Shown: piece by piece, positions 32,466-41,015 of the stretch
Layout: each line of letters opens with the position of its first letter
Numbering within the stretch: the first letter of the stretch is position 1
Assembly (NCBI GenBank): GCA_017619275.1
Contig: JAFZSR010000047.1
Coordinates: forward strand, 1-48,859
Source: Prevotella sp.
GTDB taxonomy: Bacteria; Bacteroidota; Bacteroidia; Bacteroidales; Bacteroidaceae
Length of the DNA stretch: 48,859 nt
Reading direction: 5' to 3'
Notes under the pieces: generated by a model
Seen by the model: the letters and a program-made list of their open reading frames with translations, nothing else
The model's database searches: none
What the model was told of the DNA's origin: nothing
Position numbers and translations under genes: made by a program

Positions 32466-35400
32466 TTAGTTGAATCGAATGTTAAGTGAAACAAAAGGAA
32501 TGGCAGTGCCAAACACCGACAACTTATACCCTTTCACCCTACTCCCTTCGTTGACATAATAGATGGTATAGGCATTTCTGCGTGCAAGGGCATTGTAGAC
32601 ACCTAAAGAGAACGACGTGTGAAGGAAGCTCGTCAGCCGATGGGTCGGCTCAATGTTGAACGCCAGGTCCAGGCGCATATAGTCGGGAATACGATAGGTG
32701 TTGCGGTCGGTATAGTACGGCCTGTATTTCTTGTTATATGAGTCGTAATACTGTCCGGCTGGCAACGTCGTCGGTCGACCTGTGGCATAATTGAAATTGC
32801 TCGAAAGGCTATACCGCTCGGTAAACTTGTAGTTCACCACAGCCTTTACCTCGTGAGGCCTGTCGTATTCCGTGGGGTACCAGTCGCCGTTGTTCAAAGG
32901 TATTGACACGCGCTCGTCGTCTTGACGGACCAAAGAGCGCGAGAAGGTGTAACTCACCCATCCATTCATCTTTCCTATCGGTTTCTTTGCCTGCAGTTCT
33001 ATGCCGTATGCCCGCCCCTTGGTCGAGATGACGTCGGTCTCAAGGTGGTGGTTCATCAGCAGGACTGCGGAACTGCGATAATTCAGATAGTCGCTGATAT
33101 GCTTGTAGTAAGCCTCGGCCGAGAACTCGTAGGCTTTGTTGGCAGTCTCATGATAGATGCCAGCAGCCAACTGCCAACCGCTCTGGGGCTTGATGTTAAG
33201 GTCGGAAAGCTTCCAGATATCAGTAGGCGACATAATCAGCGTGTTCGACACTTTGTGGATATACTGGTGCATGGTGTTGAATCCGGCCTTCAACGAGAGG
33301 TTCTCCTGCAGCGTATAGCGGGCCGACAGGCGTAGCTCGGGAGCGTGATAGGTCTTGATGACGCCCGTTTCATGACGCGTCTCCAACAGCGTACCCTCGG
33401 CTGGCAGCTCACCGTCGTGATAATAATTCACGTCGCGAGGACCAAGTGCATTGAACATGGAATAGCGCAAACCGGCAGCCACCGACAGCTTTTCGGTGAG
33501 CGAGCGGTCGTAGTCGATATAGGCGGCGCTCTCCAACGCCTTTTCCCTCTGCAACTGGTCGGTCGTTACGCACGACAGCTCACCCACCGGCTCATACTTG
33601 CCAGCCTGCACATTGTAGTGCTGCATGGAAAGTCCGTATGAGAGGGTCTGCGCTTCGGAAAGACGTTGACGGATGTGCAGCTTACCCCACAGCTGGTCGA
33701 TGCTGAAACTCAATCGGGCAGCCTCGGTAGCAATGTTCCTGTCCTCATTGAAATAGCCGTAGTGGTCGAGTCCGGCAGAAAAAGTAGCCGTCACTTTCTC
33801 ATTCAGGATAGAGCGCCACTCTGCCGAGAGGTTGCGGTTTTGATACCCATAATTATCTTTCGAGCTGAACGAGAACTTGTCGTTACTCCAATAGCCATAA
33901 AGCTTGAAGCGGTGCATGTCGTTGATTTTCCACGTCAGCACGCCACCCACATCCTGGAAGTTTGCGCTGCCGTTTTTGTAGCCACTCTTCTCGGGCAGCT
34001 TCTTCAGAATCCAGTCGCTATAAGTGGTACGACCATTCAACAGCAGCGACACCCGCTCCTTAACAATGGGCAGCTCGATATTCGCCTTGCTGGTAAGCGC
34101 ACCAATACTGGCCTGACCGGTAAGCTTCTGCATATTCGCCTCCTTCGAAGCCACTTTCAGCACGCTGCTTATCCTGCCTCCATATTCTACAGGAATACTC
34201 GACTTGAACAGCTCTACGTCCTCTACCGCATCCGAATTGAACGAGGTGAAGAGCCCGAACAGGTGCGACGGATTATACACCGTTCCTCCATTCAGAAGGA
34301 TGAGGTTCTGGTCGGTAGCACCTCCTCGCACGTTATAGCCGCTCGAGGCCTCGCCAACGGTAGTGACGCCTGGCAGGGTGAGCACTATCTTCATGATATC
34401 CGACTCGCCAAAGGCCGACGGGATATTCTTCAGCACCTGGGGCTTGAATTTCTCGGAACCAATCATCATATTGTTCACAGCCGACTGGCGCCCACCTACA
34501 ACCACAATCTCGGCCAGTTCCTGGTCATCGGCAACACTTGCCTGTGCCTTCTGCACGCCCGGCACCACATAGACCTTTGTTCCTGTCGAACCCGTCACCG
34601 TAACCGTGTCGCTATCAAGGACAGGGATGCCAGTGATAAAAAGACCCTCCCCCGACCCCTCCCTAGAGGGAGAAGAAGACCCACCCCCATCCCCTCCCTT
34701 GTAGGGAGGGGCGCAATTAGACTTGCTATCAGAGGGCTTACTGTTGTTTGTGGAGTCAGCAGAACTATCTACTCCCCTCCCTCCAGGGAGGGGCCGGGGG
34801 AGGGTCTGGAGGGGCTGGGGGGTGGGTCTGCTTTCAACCAGCTTCACAAGGCTCATCTCACGCTCCTTCTTTGAAAAGGAAAGGTGGTTCTTCTTCGCGA
34901 ACTGTTTAATTTGCTTGCTCTGCTCGGGGAATATTTTTGCCACATCCGAGGCACGCTTCACATGATGCATTTCGCCGTCTGCAGTGATGAGCGTATAAAG
35001 TTCTTCGGTACTAAGGGTCCTGAGGTATCTTCTTCCTCCAAAAGTACCTTCACGGCTAATCACTTTCCACACACTATGATAAAGACGGATGCCGTTGGTG
35101 CTTCCATCGCAAAGCAGCGACGCATATCGCGAGCCGTCCTCCGGATCGTGCACATATCTGTGACCATCCATCTCGAACCAGTCGACAAATTCCTGCTCGG
35201 GCAGACAAATCACCCTCCTCCCAGGAGGGAAAACAACAACACACTGCTTCAATTGGTCGAAACGCAGCTGCACATCGTCGTAAACCACGCCGTGATAGCT
35301 GATACGGCCTTTATACATATCAGTAGTGCCTTTATAGTAAGGCAGGTCGTGCCACAACGATATGGGATATTGAGGCTCAACGGCCCCCACATACAGGCGA

Positions 35401-35531
35401 GCGAAATCGGAAGCAGAGGAAAGGCTACGGGTAGGCTCGGGAATGAAATACTCCTGAGCTTTAGCATTCTGTATGACAATCAGCATACAGGCAATCAGCA
35501 ACAAATACTTTTTCATGCGCCATCCATTCAT
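32466..35531 (-). CDS. TonB-dependent receptor with an unusual N-terminal domain
   Basis: Outer-membrane receptor of 1021 residues. The frame starts MNGWRMKKYLLL; Met6 gives a standard signal peptide (MKKYLLLIACMLIVIQNAKA). About 180 residues of unrecognised sequence follow (EYFIPEPTRSLSSASDFARL; later LRTLSTEELYTLITADGEMH) instead of the usual carboxypeptidase-like domain. Element C is inserted after this domain (34670-34808). The plug (VLTLPGVTTVGEASSGYNVRG; VYNPSHLFGLFTSFN) and a full barrel complete the protein, which ends SLNIRFN. The start overlaps the retropepsin gene stop by 4 bases. No SusD homologue is present. The operon partners suggest uptake of a carbohydrate or esterified product, but this is inference. 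Confidence 0.88.
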   Translation of the reverse strand: MNGWRMKKYLLLIACMLIVIQNAKAQEYFIPEPTRSLSSASDFARLYVGAVEPQYPISLWHDLPYYKGTTDMYKGRISYHGVVYDDVQLRFDQLKQCVVVFPPGRRVICLPEQEFVDWFEMDGHRYVHDPEDGSRYASLLCDGSTNGIRLYHSVWKVISREGTFGGRRYLRTLSTEELYTLITADGEMHHVKRASDVAKIFPEQSKQIKQFAKKNHLSFSKKEREMSLVKLVESRPTPQPLQTLPRPLPGGRGVDSSADSTNNSKPSDSKSNCAPPYKGGDGGGSSSPSREGSGEGLFITGIPVLDSDTVTVTGSTGTKVYVVPGVQKAQASVADDQELAEIVVVGGRQSAVNNMMIGSEKFKPQVLKNIPSAFGESDIMKIVLTLPGVTTVGEASSGYNVRGGATDQNLILLNGGTVYNPSHLFGLFTSFNSDAVEDVELFKSSIPVEYGGRISSVLKVASKEANMQKLTGQASIGALTSKANIELPIVKERVSLLLNGRTTYSDWILKKLPEKSGYKNGSANFQDVGGVLTWKINDMHRFKLYGYWSNDKFSFSSKDNYGYQNRNLSAEWRSILNEKVTATFSAGLDHYGYFNEDRNIATEAARLSFSIDQLWGKLHIRQRLSEAQTLSYGLSMQHYNVQAGKYEPVGELSCVTTDQLQREKALESAAYIDYDRSLTEKLSVAAGLRYSMFNALGPRDVNYYHDGELPAEGTLLETRHETGVIKTYHAPELRLSARYTLQENLSLKAGFNTMHQYIHKVSNTLIMSPTDIWKLSDLNIKPQSGWQLAAGIYHETANKAYEFSAEAYYKHISDYLNYRSSAVLLMNHHLETDVISTKGRAYGIELQAKKPIGKMNGWVSYTFSRSLVRQDDERVSIPLNNGDWYPTEYDRPHEVKAVVNYKFTERYSLSSNFNYATGRPTTLPAGQYYDSYNKKYRPYYTDRNTYRIPDYMRLDLAFNIEPTHRLTSFLHTSFSLGVYNALARRNAYTIYYVNEGSRVKGYKLSVFGTAIPFVSLNIRFN
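34670..34808. repeat. Dispersed element C, copy 2, inside the TonB receptor
   Basis: Aligns over its full length with 30772-30911; the differences are a few substitutions and a 1-base difference in a hairpin. It encodes GGRGVDSSADSTN, KPSDSKS and APPYKGGDGGGSSS, the same reading frame as copy 1. It lies between the N-terminal domain and the plug. Another C-rich flank follows up to about 34830. Confidence 0.92.
35420..35445. repeat. Dispersed repeat E, short version, in the TonB receptor
   Basis: AAAGGCTACGGGTAGG followed by CTCGGGAATG is the sequence at 24305-24339 without 9 central bases. Here it encodes IPEPTRSLS right after the receptor signal peptide. Confidence 0.55.
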
Positions 35532-36076
35532 TTACCGCCCAGCTTGTCTTTGGCGAGAAAAAGCTTCTGTTGGGCGTAGTCAATCACTGCCCCATATTTG
35601 TCGAGGAAGTCGGTGCCAAGCACGCCGTCGACCTGCTTGGCACGATTCTTACGGAACTCTGAGTTGATGTAGGAGATGTCCATCAGATACAAATCGTCTA
35701 CCTTGATGTCCTGCCCATCGATTTGAAGGGTCGCCTCGGTCTTCACCAACGACGAACGGGAGCCGATGCCAGCCGCATAGTCGACGGTCTTTGATGCTTC
35801 GAGGCCGAATTTGCGCTTCTTCGACTTGTCAATCAGCGTTCCTCCGCCGCCCGTATCGACGAGGAACACGCACGGCGTTCCGTTGACATCTATCGTAACG
35901 GTGATGTGTCCTGTCCGCGTCTTTGTCAGTTCGAGCGTGGTATAGCCGTCGTCGAGTTGGGTGCTGTCGGCGTCGATTTCCACAGCATCTTCCACTGCCT
36001 CATCCACAACCTTAGGCTTGCCTCCTGAGCATCCAAGGCAGAAAACAGTGGCCAGTAGTATCAGGACTCGCTTCAT
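35528..36076 (-). CDS. Retropepsin-like aspartic protease lipoprotein
   Basis: Exported lipoprotein of 182 residues. Lipobox LGCS (acylated Cys16). The catalytic motif is VDTGGGGTLID with D74, followed by the flap region and the second conserved stretch VDGVLGTDFLDKYGAVIDY, where the Gly-Thr-Asp turn replaces the second Asp-Thr-Gly, as in clan AA single-domain proteases that act as dimers. It lies 7 bases after the carboxylesterase gene and overlaps the TonB receptor start. The substrate is unknown; processing of an operon product or of host protein are options. Confidence 0.83.
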   Translation of the reverse strand: MKRVLILLATVFCLGCSGGKPKVVDEAVEDAVEIDADSTQLDDGYTTLELTKTRTGHITVTIDVNGTPCVFLVDTGGGGTLIDKSKKRKFGLEASKTVDYAAGIGSRSSLVKTEATLQIDGQDIKVDDLYLMDISYINSEFRKNRAKQVDGVLGTDFLDKYGAVIDYAQQKLFLAKDKLGGK

Positions 36077-36083
36077 TCTCCAC

Positions 36084-37424
36084 TTATTTGATATTAAACG
36101 TCATGACGAAGGGATTGGCAAGCGTGAAGGGGTGCCAACGCTCGCTGCTCCGTCCGTTAGGATTGCCATACTTTACGAAGTTCGTCCAGCAGTCCATCAC
36201 TTCATCTGCCAGTTTGTAGTCGGCCGCTGTCATGGGGCGCCAACTGCGATCGAGCGTGTGGAACATATACCACAGTTCGGCGGAATGGAAAGCCCCGTCG
36301 TGAGTGCCGGGCAGTTTGCGAGCGAAAAGATACTGATAGGCTGGGCGATGGTCGATGGAATCGCGCAAAAAGCAGAACTCATCAATCTGCTTGCCCATGG
36401 GGCGGATATCGTCGAGCGTGCAGCCAATCATATATTCGGCATCGGCCAGATGCTGGTTTCGGGCAGCATCGTCGAAGCTCTCCTTCAGCAAGATGCCGTC
36501 GATGTGTGGCCTGAAGAGACCCATGCCCTCGGCCTTGAAATGATTGAGCAGTTCCTCGGCCGATGCAGCACGCATCTTTTTCAGCGAGGTATAGCCAAAC
36601 TTGTCCATAAACGTCTTTCCCGTCTCCTCGGCCTGCTGCTGTCCTGCTTCCGAGCCTGAAGACTCGCTGATGCCGCCACCGCTCTGGATGACCGCGTTAC
36701 GGATGAGACCTTTAGACAACGGCGACGAAACCAGATTCTTGATGCTCGCAGCCCCCGCACTCTGTCCCAGGACGGTGATGTTGCTGGGGTCGCCGCCAAA
36801 CTGAGTAATATTATCATGCACCCATTTCAGGGCGGCCACCTGGTCGTAGGTGCCATAGTTGCCCGACGTGCCATCCTGCGTCTCTGCCGACAGTTCTGGA
36901 TGGGCGAGGAAGCCGAAGATGCCCAGACGATAGTTGATGGTGACGAGAATCACGCCACGAGTGGCCCAAGCGTCGCCGTCCATCGTGATTTCATGCCCGT
37001 AGCCGTTGAAATAGGCGCCACCATGCACCCAGAAAGCCACAGGGAGCTTCTTTTCTCGTTGGCCAATGGCATCGGCAGGTGCCCAGATGTTCAGATACAG
37101 GCAGTCCTCGCTTTGCACGGTTTGCTCCTTCCAATAGAACTCATTGCCATAGAACGTACCCACGGCATTGCCAGGCTGCCAGCAGATGTTGCTAAACGTG
37201 TCGGCCAGTCTCACGCCCTCCCATTTCACGACGGGCTGCGGCCGCTTCCAGCGGAGATTACCCACAGGAGGCGCGGCATAGGGGATGCCCCGGAACACGG
37301 TTACGCCACTCGATGCAGAGGCTACGCCCTGCACCAGTCCGCCCTCCACTTCGACGATGGGACTCTGTCCCCAAGCAAGAGCCACCACCAGGCTCACTGC
37401 CAATAAAGTAAATAGCTTTTTCAT
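36084..37424 (-). CDS. Exported type-B carboxylesterase
   Basis: Alpha/beta hydrolase of 446 residues with signal peptide MKKLFTLLAVSLVVALAWGQ. The family signatures are EDCLYLN (106-112), the oxyanion sequence HGGAY (134-138) and the nucleophile elbow GQSAG with S222. A late His (GAFHSAELWYMF) completes the probable triad. At 446 residues it is shorter than most type-B esterases (about 500-550). It lies 13 bases after the GH5 gene in the operon, so removal of acetyl or feruloyl-type esters from plant polysaccharide is a reasonable inference, but the specificity is not visible. Confidence 0.9.
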   Translation of the reverse strand: MKKLFTLLAVSLVVALAWGQSPIVEVEGGLVQGVASASSGVTVFRGIPYAAPPVGNLRWKRPQPVVKWEGVRLADTFSNICWQPGNAVGTFYGNEFYWKEQTVQSEDCLYLNIWAPADAIGQREKKLPVAFWVHGGAYFNGYGHEITMDGDAWATRGVILVTINYRLGIFGFLAHPELSAETQDGTSGNYGTYDQVAALKWVHDNITQFGGDPSNITVLGQSAGAASIKNLVSSPLSKGLIRNAVIQSGGGISESSGSEAGQQQAEETGKTFMDKFGYTSLKKMRAASAEELLNHFKAEGMGLFRPHIDGILLKESFDDAARNQHLADAEYMIGCTLDDIRPMGKQIDEFCFLRDSIDHRPAYQYLFARKLPGTHDGAFHSAELWYMFHTLDRSWRPMTAADYKLADEVMDCWTNFVKYGNPNGRSSERWHPFTLANPFVMTFNIK

Positions 37425-37437
37425 CTTTGAAATCCGT

Positions 37438-38790
37438 TCAGCGTCTGATTGTTTTTTTCACGGTTCCGTTGCTCATCCTAACGATGTTCAGTCCCCGTTG
37501 TGGTTCGCGAAGTTGATGTCCTTGCACATCGTAACAGCCAGTCAGCACTGCAGGTTCTGTGCTCTCGGCTGCCGCGATGCCTGCATAGCCTCCTTCCCCG
37601 TAATAGCCCTTGATGATGGCATCCTTCAGGTCGGCCTGGTTGAATTCTGGCACACTGCGATGCTCCGCGTCCGAGAGCCCCATCCAGTAGAAGGTCGCCA
37701 TGCCGTTGGCCTTGGTCTGCTCTACGAAATAGCGGGCAAAGGCAAGCATGTTGCTGCGATAGTTGTCGTAGGCTCCGTCGGTGCTGGTGCCCCATTCGCC
37801 GAAAATGACGGGTGCCCCTTTCGAGGCTAGATTGTTCTTGGCATCGCGAATCATCTGGTTGACCTCGTTCTTGGCGTTGTTGATGTTCTTGACATCCGGA
37901 TACGAGTGAATTTCGAAGATGAGATGGTTTTCCACGTTGTCGGTGGGAAGCTTCATCTGCTTCAGCGGATCTTGCAGGTGCGAGCTCCACGTGCCACTGC
38001 CACTACAAGCGCCGTATGTGCTCACGATGAGATTGCGCTGGGCATTGTTGCCCCCAGTGCTACGAACGGCATCCACAAAACTCTGGGCATAGCTGTTGAT
38101 GGCTTTATAGGCAGAAGCAGCCACAGTGGCGTTGTAGTTCGACGGGGTGCCAAACGAGGCGAAGCACCAAGAGTCGTAAGGGTCGAGCATCTCGTTGTAG
38201 CCTTCGAAGAGCAGGTGCTCGTCGTAGTCCTTGAATTCCTCGGCAATCTGCTTCCACACGGCTTCGAAGCGCTCCTTCTGCTTGGCATAGTCGTCCTCGC
38301 TGGCCACCAGCCAGGCGGTGCTGGCAGCCCCCGTGTCGTGATGGATGTTGAGGATGCAATACATGCCTTGGTCGATGACGTAATCCACCACCTCGTGCAC
38401 GCGCTTCATCCATGCCCTTTGAATCTGCGTTCCAATGTCGTCGTTGGCCATGTCCCACACCGTACCGTTCAGGTTGAACTTGGCCTCCATGTGTGGATAC
38501 CAGGTCACGGGCACGCGGATGGCGTTGAATCCAGCCTCTTTAAACATCTTCATCAGTTCGGGCTTGGTGATGGGCTGTCCCCAGGCCTTCTCATAGTCAG
38601 CCGGTGTGCGACCCGTCCATTTCTCAATCCACATGTTGTTCACATCACCCGAATTGCTGTCGAGCGTATTGCCCAGATTCCACCCTACCCGCATGTGGGC
38701 CACGGCCGAGGAGGCCGTCTCGAAATCCTCCGCCCACGCAGCCTGTCCGCACACGGCGAGCAGGGCTGCCAAGAAACACTTTTTTATCAT
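37438..38790 (-). CDS. GH5 endoglucanase-type glycoside hydrolase
   Basis: Secreted 450-residue enzyme; signal peptide MIKKCFLAALLAVCGQAAWA. The barrel begins at VGWNLGNTLDSNSGD, as in subfamilies of GH5 that act on beta-glucan, xyloglucan or mannan. The acid/base is E200 in FEGYNEM and the nucleophile E332 in IFGEWGTS; ILNIHHD and EIHSYP are further conserved points. The last ~40 residues (TGCYDVQGHQLREPQRGLNI) look like the beta-rich C-terminal tail found in secreted Prevotella proteins, which may serve as a sorting tail. It is the first gene of the six-gene operon, with a promoter at 38821. Confidence 0.92.
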   Translation of the reverse strand: MIKKCFLAALLAVCGQAAWAEDFETASSAVAHMRVGWNLGNTLDSNSGDVNNMWIEKWTGRTPADYEKAWGQPITKPELMKMFKEAGFNAIRVPVTWYPHMEAKFNLNGTVWDMANDDIGTQIQRAWMKRVHEVVDYVIDQGMYCILNIHHDTGAASTAWLVASEDDYAKQKERFEAVWKQIAEEFKDYDEHLLFEGYNEMLDPYDSWCFASFGTPSNYNATVAASAYKAINSYAQSFVDAVRSTGGNNAQRNLIVSTYGACSGSGTWSSHLQDPLKQMKLPTDNVENHLIFEIHSYPDVKNINNAKNEVNQMIRDAKNNLASKGAPVIFGEWGTSTDGAYDNYRSNMLAFARYFVEQTKANGMATFYWMGLSDAEHRSVPEFNQADLKDAIIKGYYGEGGYAGIAAAESTEPAVLTGCYDVQGHQLREPQRGLNIVRMSNGTVKKTIRR

Positions 38791-38820
38791 ACTTTTGTTC
38801 GGTCTAATTTATTTCAACGG

Positions 38821-38828
38821 CAAAATTA
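38821..38828 (-). promoter_or_regulatory. -7 box of the GH5 operon
   Basis: Minus-strand TAATTTTG, 30 bases before the GH5 ATG. A CAAA at 38851-38854 is a possible -33 element at 22-base spacing. Confidence 0.65.
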
Positions 38829-38870
38829 CTCTTTTTTTTACGAACATCGGCAAAATTCCGCAAAAATCGT

Positions 38871-38878
38871 TACCTTTG
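38871..38878 (+). promoter_or_regulatory. -7 box of the lactonase gene
   Basis: TACCTTTG, 47 bases before the ATG at 38926 and divergent from the GH5 promoter. Confidence 0.65.
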
Positions 38879-38925
38879 CACTCATAATTCCTATGTATTT
38901 CAAACATACGACAAAAACTACACTT

Positions 38926-40023
38926 ATGAGACAGAGACTAAAAACCTTTTTCGCCCTGTTGTTGTGCGCTGGCAGTATGCAGGCGCAGGAAAGAGTGACG
39001 ATGCTCGTAGGCACCTATACCGACGGCGGCAGCAAGGGCATCTATTCCTATCGCTTCAACCAGTTGACGGGTGAAGCCGAGGCGTTGCACGCGATAGAAG
39101 TGAAGAACCCGTCGTACCTGACCCTCTCGCGCGACGGGCGGCTGGTGTATGCGGTGAGCGAGACGAACGACGACAAGGCCTCGCTCAATACCATCCGACT
39201 GAATCCCACGACGGGCGACATGCAACTGCTTCATTCGGTGACGGTGAAGGGCGGCGACCCTTGCTATGTGGCTACAAACGGAAAGACGGTCCTGACGGCC
39301 AACTACTCTGGTGGTTCCATGAGCGTGTTCAGCTTGACTGAGCAGGCGACAAAGCCGGAACTCATCACCCGTTTCCTCGGAGCCACGGGTGGGCCCGACC
39401 TTTCGCGACAGAACTCTCCCCATGTGCATTGTGCCTGCTTCACGCCCGACGGTAAGTATGCGCTGGCAACAGACTTCAGTGCCGACAGGATTCTGTCGTA
39501 TCGTCTGATGGGGCAAAACGTGGTGGCCAACGGCGTCGCGGCCAGCGTCAGCGCCGACTCTGGTCCACGCCATCTGGTGTTTAGCAACAACGGCCGCTAC
39601 GCCTATCTCATGAGTGAGCTCTCGGGAAAGGTCACAGTGTTCAGCTATGAGGACGGACGGCTGGAGCGGCTTCAGGAAATCGTCTCCGACAGCGTGGGAG
39701 CACGTGGCGGGGCCGACATCCATCTGAGTCCCGACGGCAAGTTCCTTTATTCCAGCAACCGACTGAAAGCCGAAGGCATCGCCATCTTTGCCGTCAACAG
39801 CCAGACAGGGCTGCTCACGCGCATCGGCTATCAGCCCACTGCCGCCCATCCCCGTCAGTTCAACATCACGCCCAATGGCCAGTATCTGCTCTGTTGCTGT
39901 CGCGACAGCAACAAAATACAGGTGTTCCGGCGCGACATGAAGACAGGCTTGCTCACCGACACCCACAAAGACATATCGGTGAGCAAGGCCGTTTGTGTGC
40001 AGTTTATTAGCAACCCGAAATAA
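38926..40023 (+). CDS. Exported lactonase-family beta-propeller protein
   Basis: A 365-residue seven-bladed propeller of the 6-phosphogluconolactonase (Pgl) type. The open frame extends far upstream, but the promoter at 38871 and the signal peptide MRQRLKTFFALLLCAGSMQA place the start at 38926. Repeated blades carry motifs such as NPSYLTLSRDGRLVYAVSE, SPDGKFLYSSNRL and TPNGQYLLCCCRDSN; SPHVHCACFTPDGKYALATD contains the His/Asp area typical of the family. A signal peptide argues against the cytosolic pentose-phosphate role, so a periplasmic lactonase or sugar-binding role is more likely. A large inverted repeat follows at 40055-40118. Confidence 0.87.
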   Translation: MRQRLKTFFALLLCAGSMQAQERVTMLVGTYTDGGSKGIYSYRFNQLTGEAEALHAIEVKNPSYLTLSRDGRLVYAVSETNDDKASLNTIRLNPTTGDMQLLHSVTVKGGDPCYVATNGKTVLTANYSGGSMSVFSLTEQATKPELITRFLGATGGPDLSRQNSPHVHCACFTPDGKYALATDFSADRILSYRLMGQNVVANGVAASVSADSGPRHLVFSNNGRYAYLMSELSGKVTVFSYEDGRLERLQEIVSDSVGARGGADIHLSPDGKFLYSSNRLKAEGIAIFAVNSQTGLLTRIGYQPTAAHPRQFNITPNGQYLLCCCRDSNKIQVFRRDMKTGLLTDTHKDISVSKAVCVQFISNPK

Positions 40024-40054
40024 ACAACCAAATGATAACAATTATCTTTTATCA

Positions 40055-40118
40055 ACAACGGATTAAAACGGATTAAACGGATGATTGCCGATCCGTGAAA
40101 TCCGTTTTAATCCGTTGT
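40055..40118. repeat. Inverted repeat of ACGGATTAA units after the lactonase gene
   Basis: Perfect 18-bp arms (40055-40072 and 40101-40118) enclose a second small hairpin (ACGGAT 40077-40082 with ATCCGT 40091-40096). The arms consist of repeated ACGGATTAA-like units. A terminator role is possible, although there is no T-tract. Confidence 0.88.
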
Positions 40119-40151
40119 GGAAAAATTAATTCATTTGTATAAATTAAATTT

Positions 40152-41003
40152 ATGGGAACAAATCATACAGACGTACAGGACCAGAATTTCTGGGTCTTCC
40201 TGTGCTTTGGACAATCGAACATGGCAGGCCAGGCGCCTATAGAAGCGCAAGACCTGATGGTAAGCGACCGCTTCCTGAGTATGGCTACCACCAATGGTGG
40301 CGACGGACGCGTGCTCGGCAAATGGCGCAAGGCCGTGCCGCCCCTCTGTCGGGCTGACGCCCATCTGGGCCCTGCCGACTGGTTCGGTCGCACCCTGCTC
40401 GACGTGGTGCCCGACGATGTGCGCATCGGCATCGTTTCGGTGGCCGTGGAGGGCTGTCCGATTACTTTCTTCGACAAGGACCAGCTGGCGCCTCTCATTG
40501 CCCAAGAGGAACAAGACTGGATGAACGACATCCTCGACCAGTATGGCCGCAACCCTTACGAGCGACTGCTGAGCATGGCGAAGATTGCTGCCAAAGATGG
40601 CGTCGTCAAAGGCATCCTGCTGCATCAGGGCGAGACCGATGCCTATGACCACCTGTGGATCAAGACGGTGAGGAAGATTTACCGCGACCTGCAACAGGAG
40701 CTTCAGTTCGACCCAGCGGCTGTCCCCCTGCTCGTTGGCGAGGTGGTTCGCAGCGAATATGGCGGCATCTGCGGCCATGCCAACCCCACCATCAACGCCA
40801 TTGCCCACTCGGCTTCGCCGCATGACCCCTATCCCAACACGTATGTCGTCTCTTCCGAGGGTTGCCTGCCCTGCGACGACTATCTCCATTTCAGTGGCGA
40901 AGGCTACAGGCAGCTGGGCCGTCACTACGCCCTGCGCTATCTGGAGGCCACGAATCCTGCTTTGGCAGAAATCTGCCGCCAGCGGTTAGCCAAAACATTG
41001 TAA
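40152..41003 (+). CDS. SGNH esterase (sialate O-acetylesterase/acetylxylan esterase type)
   Basis: A 283-residue SGNH hydrolase. FLCFGQSNMAGQ has the nucleophilic Ser in GQSNM, KGILLHQGETDAYD carries the conserved Gly/Glu block, and CDDYLHFSGEGYRQLG contributes the Asp-x-x-His pair. This matches the SASA/CE6 family that removes acetyl groups from sugars. No signal peptide is visible (MGTNHTDVQDQNFWVF), so it may act in the cytosol on imported sugars. The ARH gene follows after 12 bases, suggesting a two-gene operon. Confidence 0.88.
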   Translation: MGTNHTDVQDQNFWVFLCFGQSNMAGQAPIEAQDLMVSDRFLSMATTNGGDGRVLGKWRKAVPPLCRADAHLGPADWFGRTLLDVVPDDVRIGIVSVAVEGCPITFFDKDQLAPLIAQEEQDWMNDILDQYGRNPYERLLSMAKIAAKDGVVKGILLHQGETDAYDHLWIKTVRKIYRDLQQELQFDPAAVPLLVGEVVRSEYGGICGHANPTINAIAHSASPHDPYPNTYVVSSEGCLPCDDYLHFSGEGYRQLGRHYALRYLEATNPALAEICRQRLAKTL

Positions 41004-41015
41004 GAAAGAGACGAT

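Noticed and set aside
37906-38925. 340-codon upstream extension of the lactonase frame
   Set aside because: It overlaps GH5 on the other strand and includes the divergent promoters; the signal peptide at 38926 marks the start.
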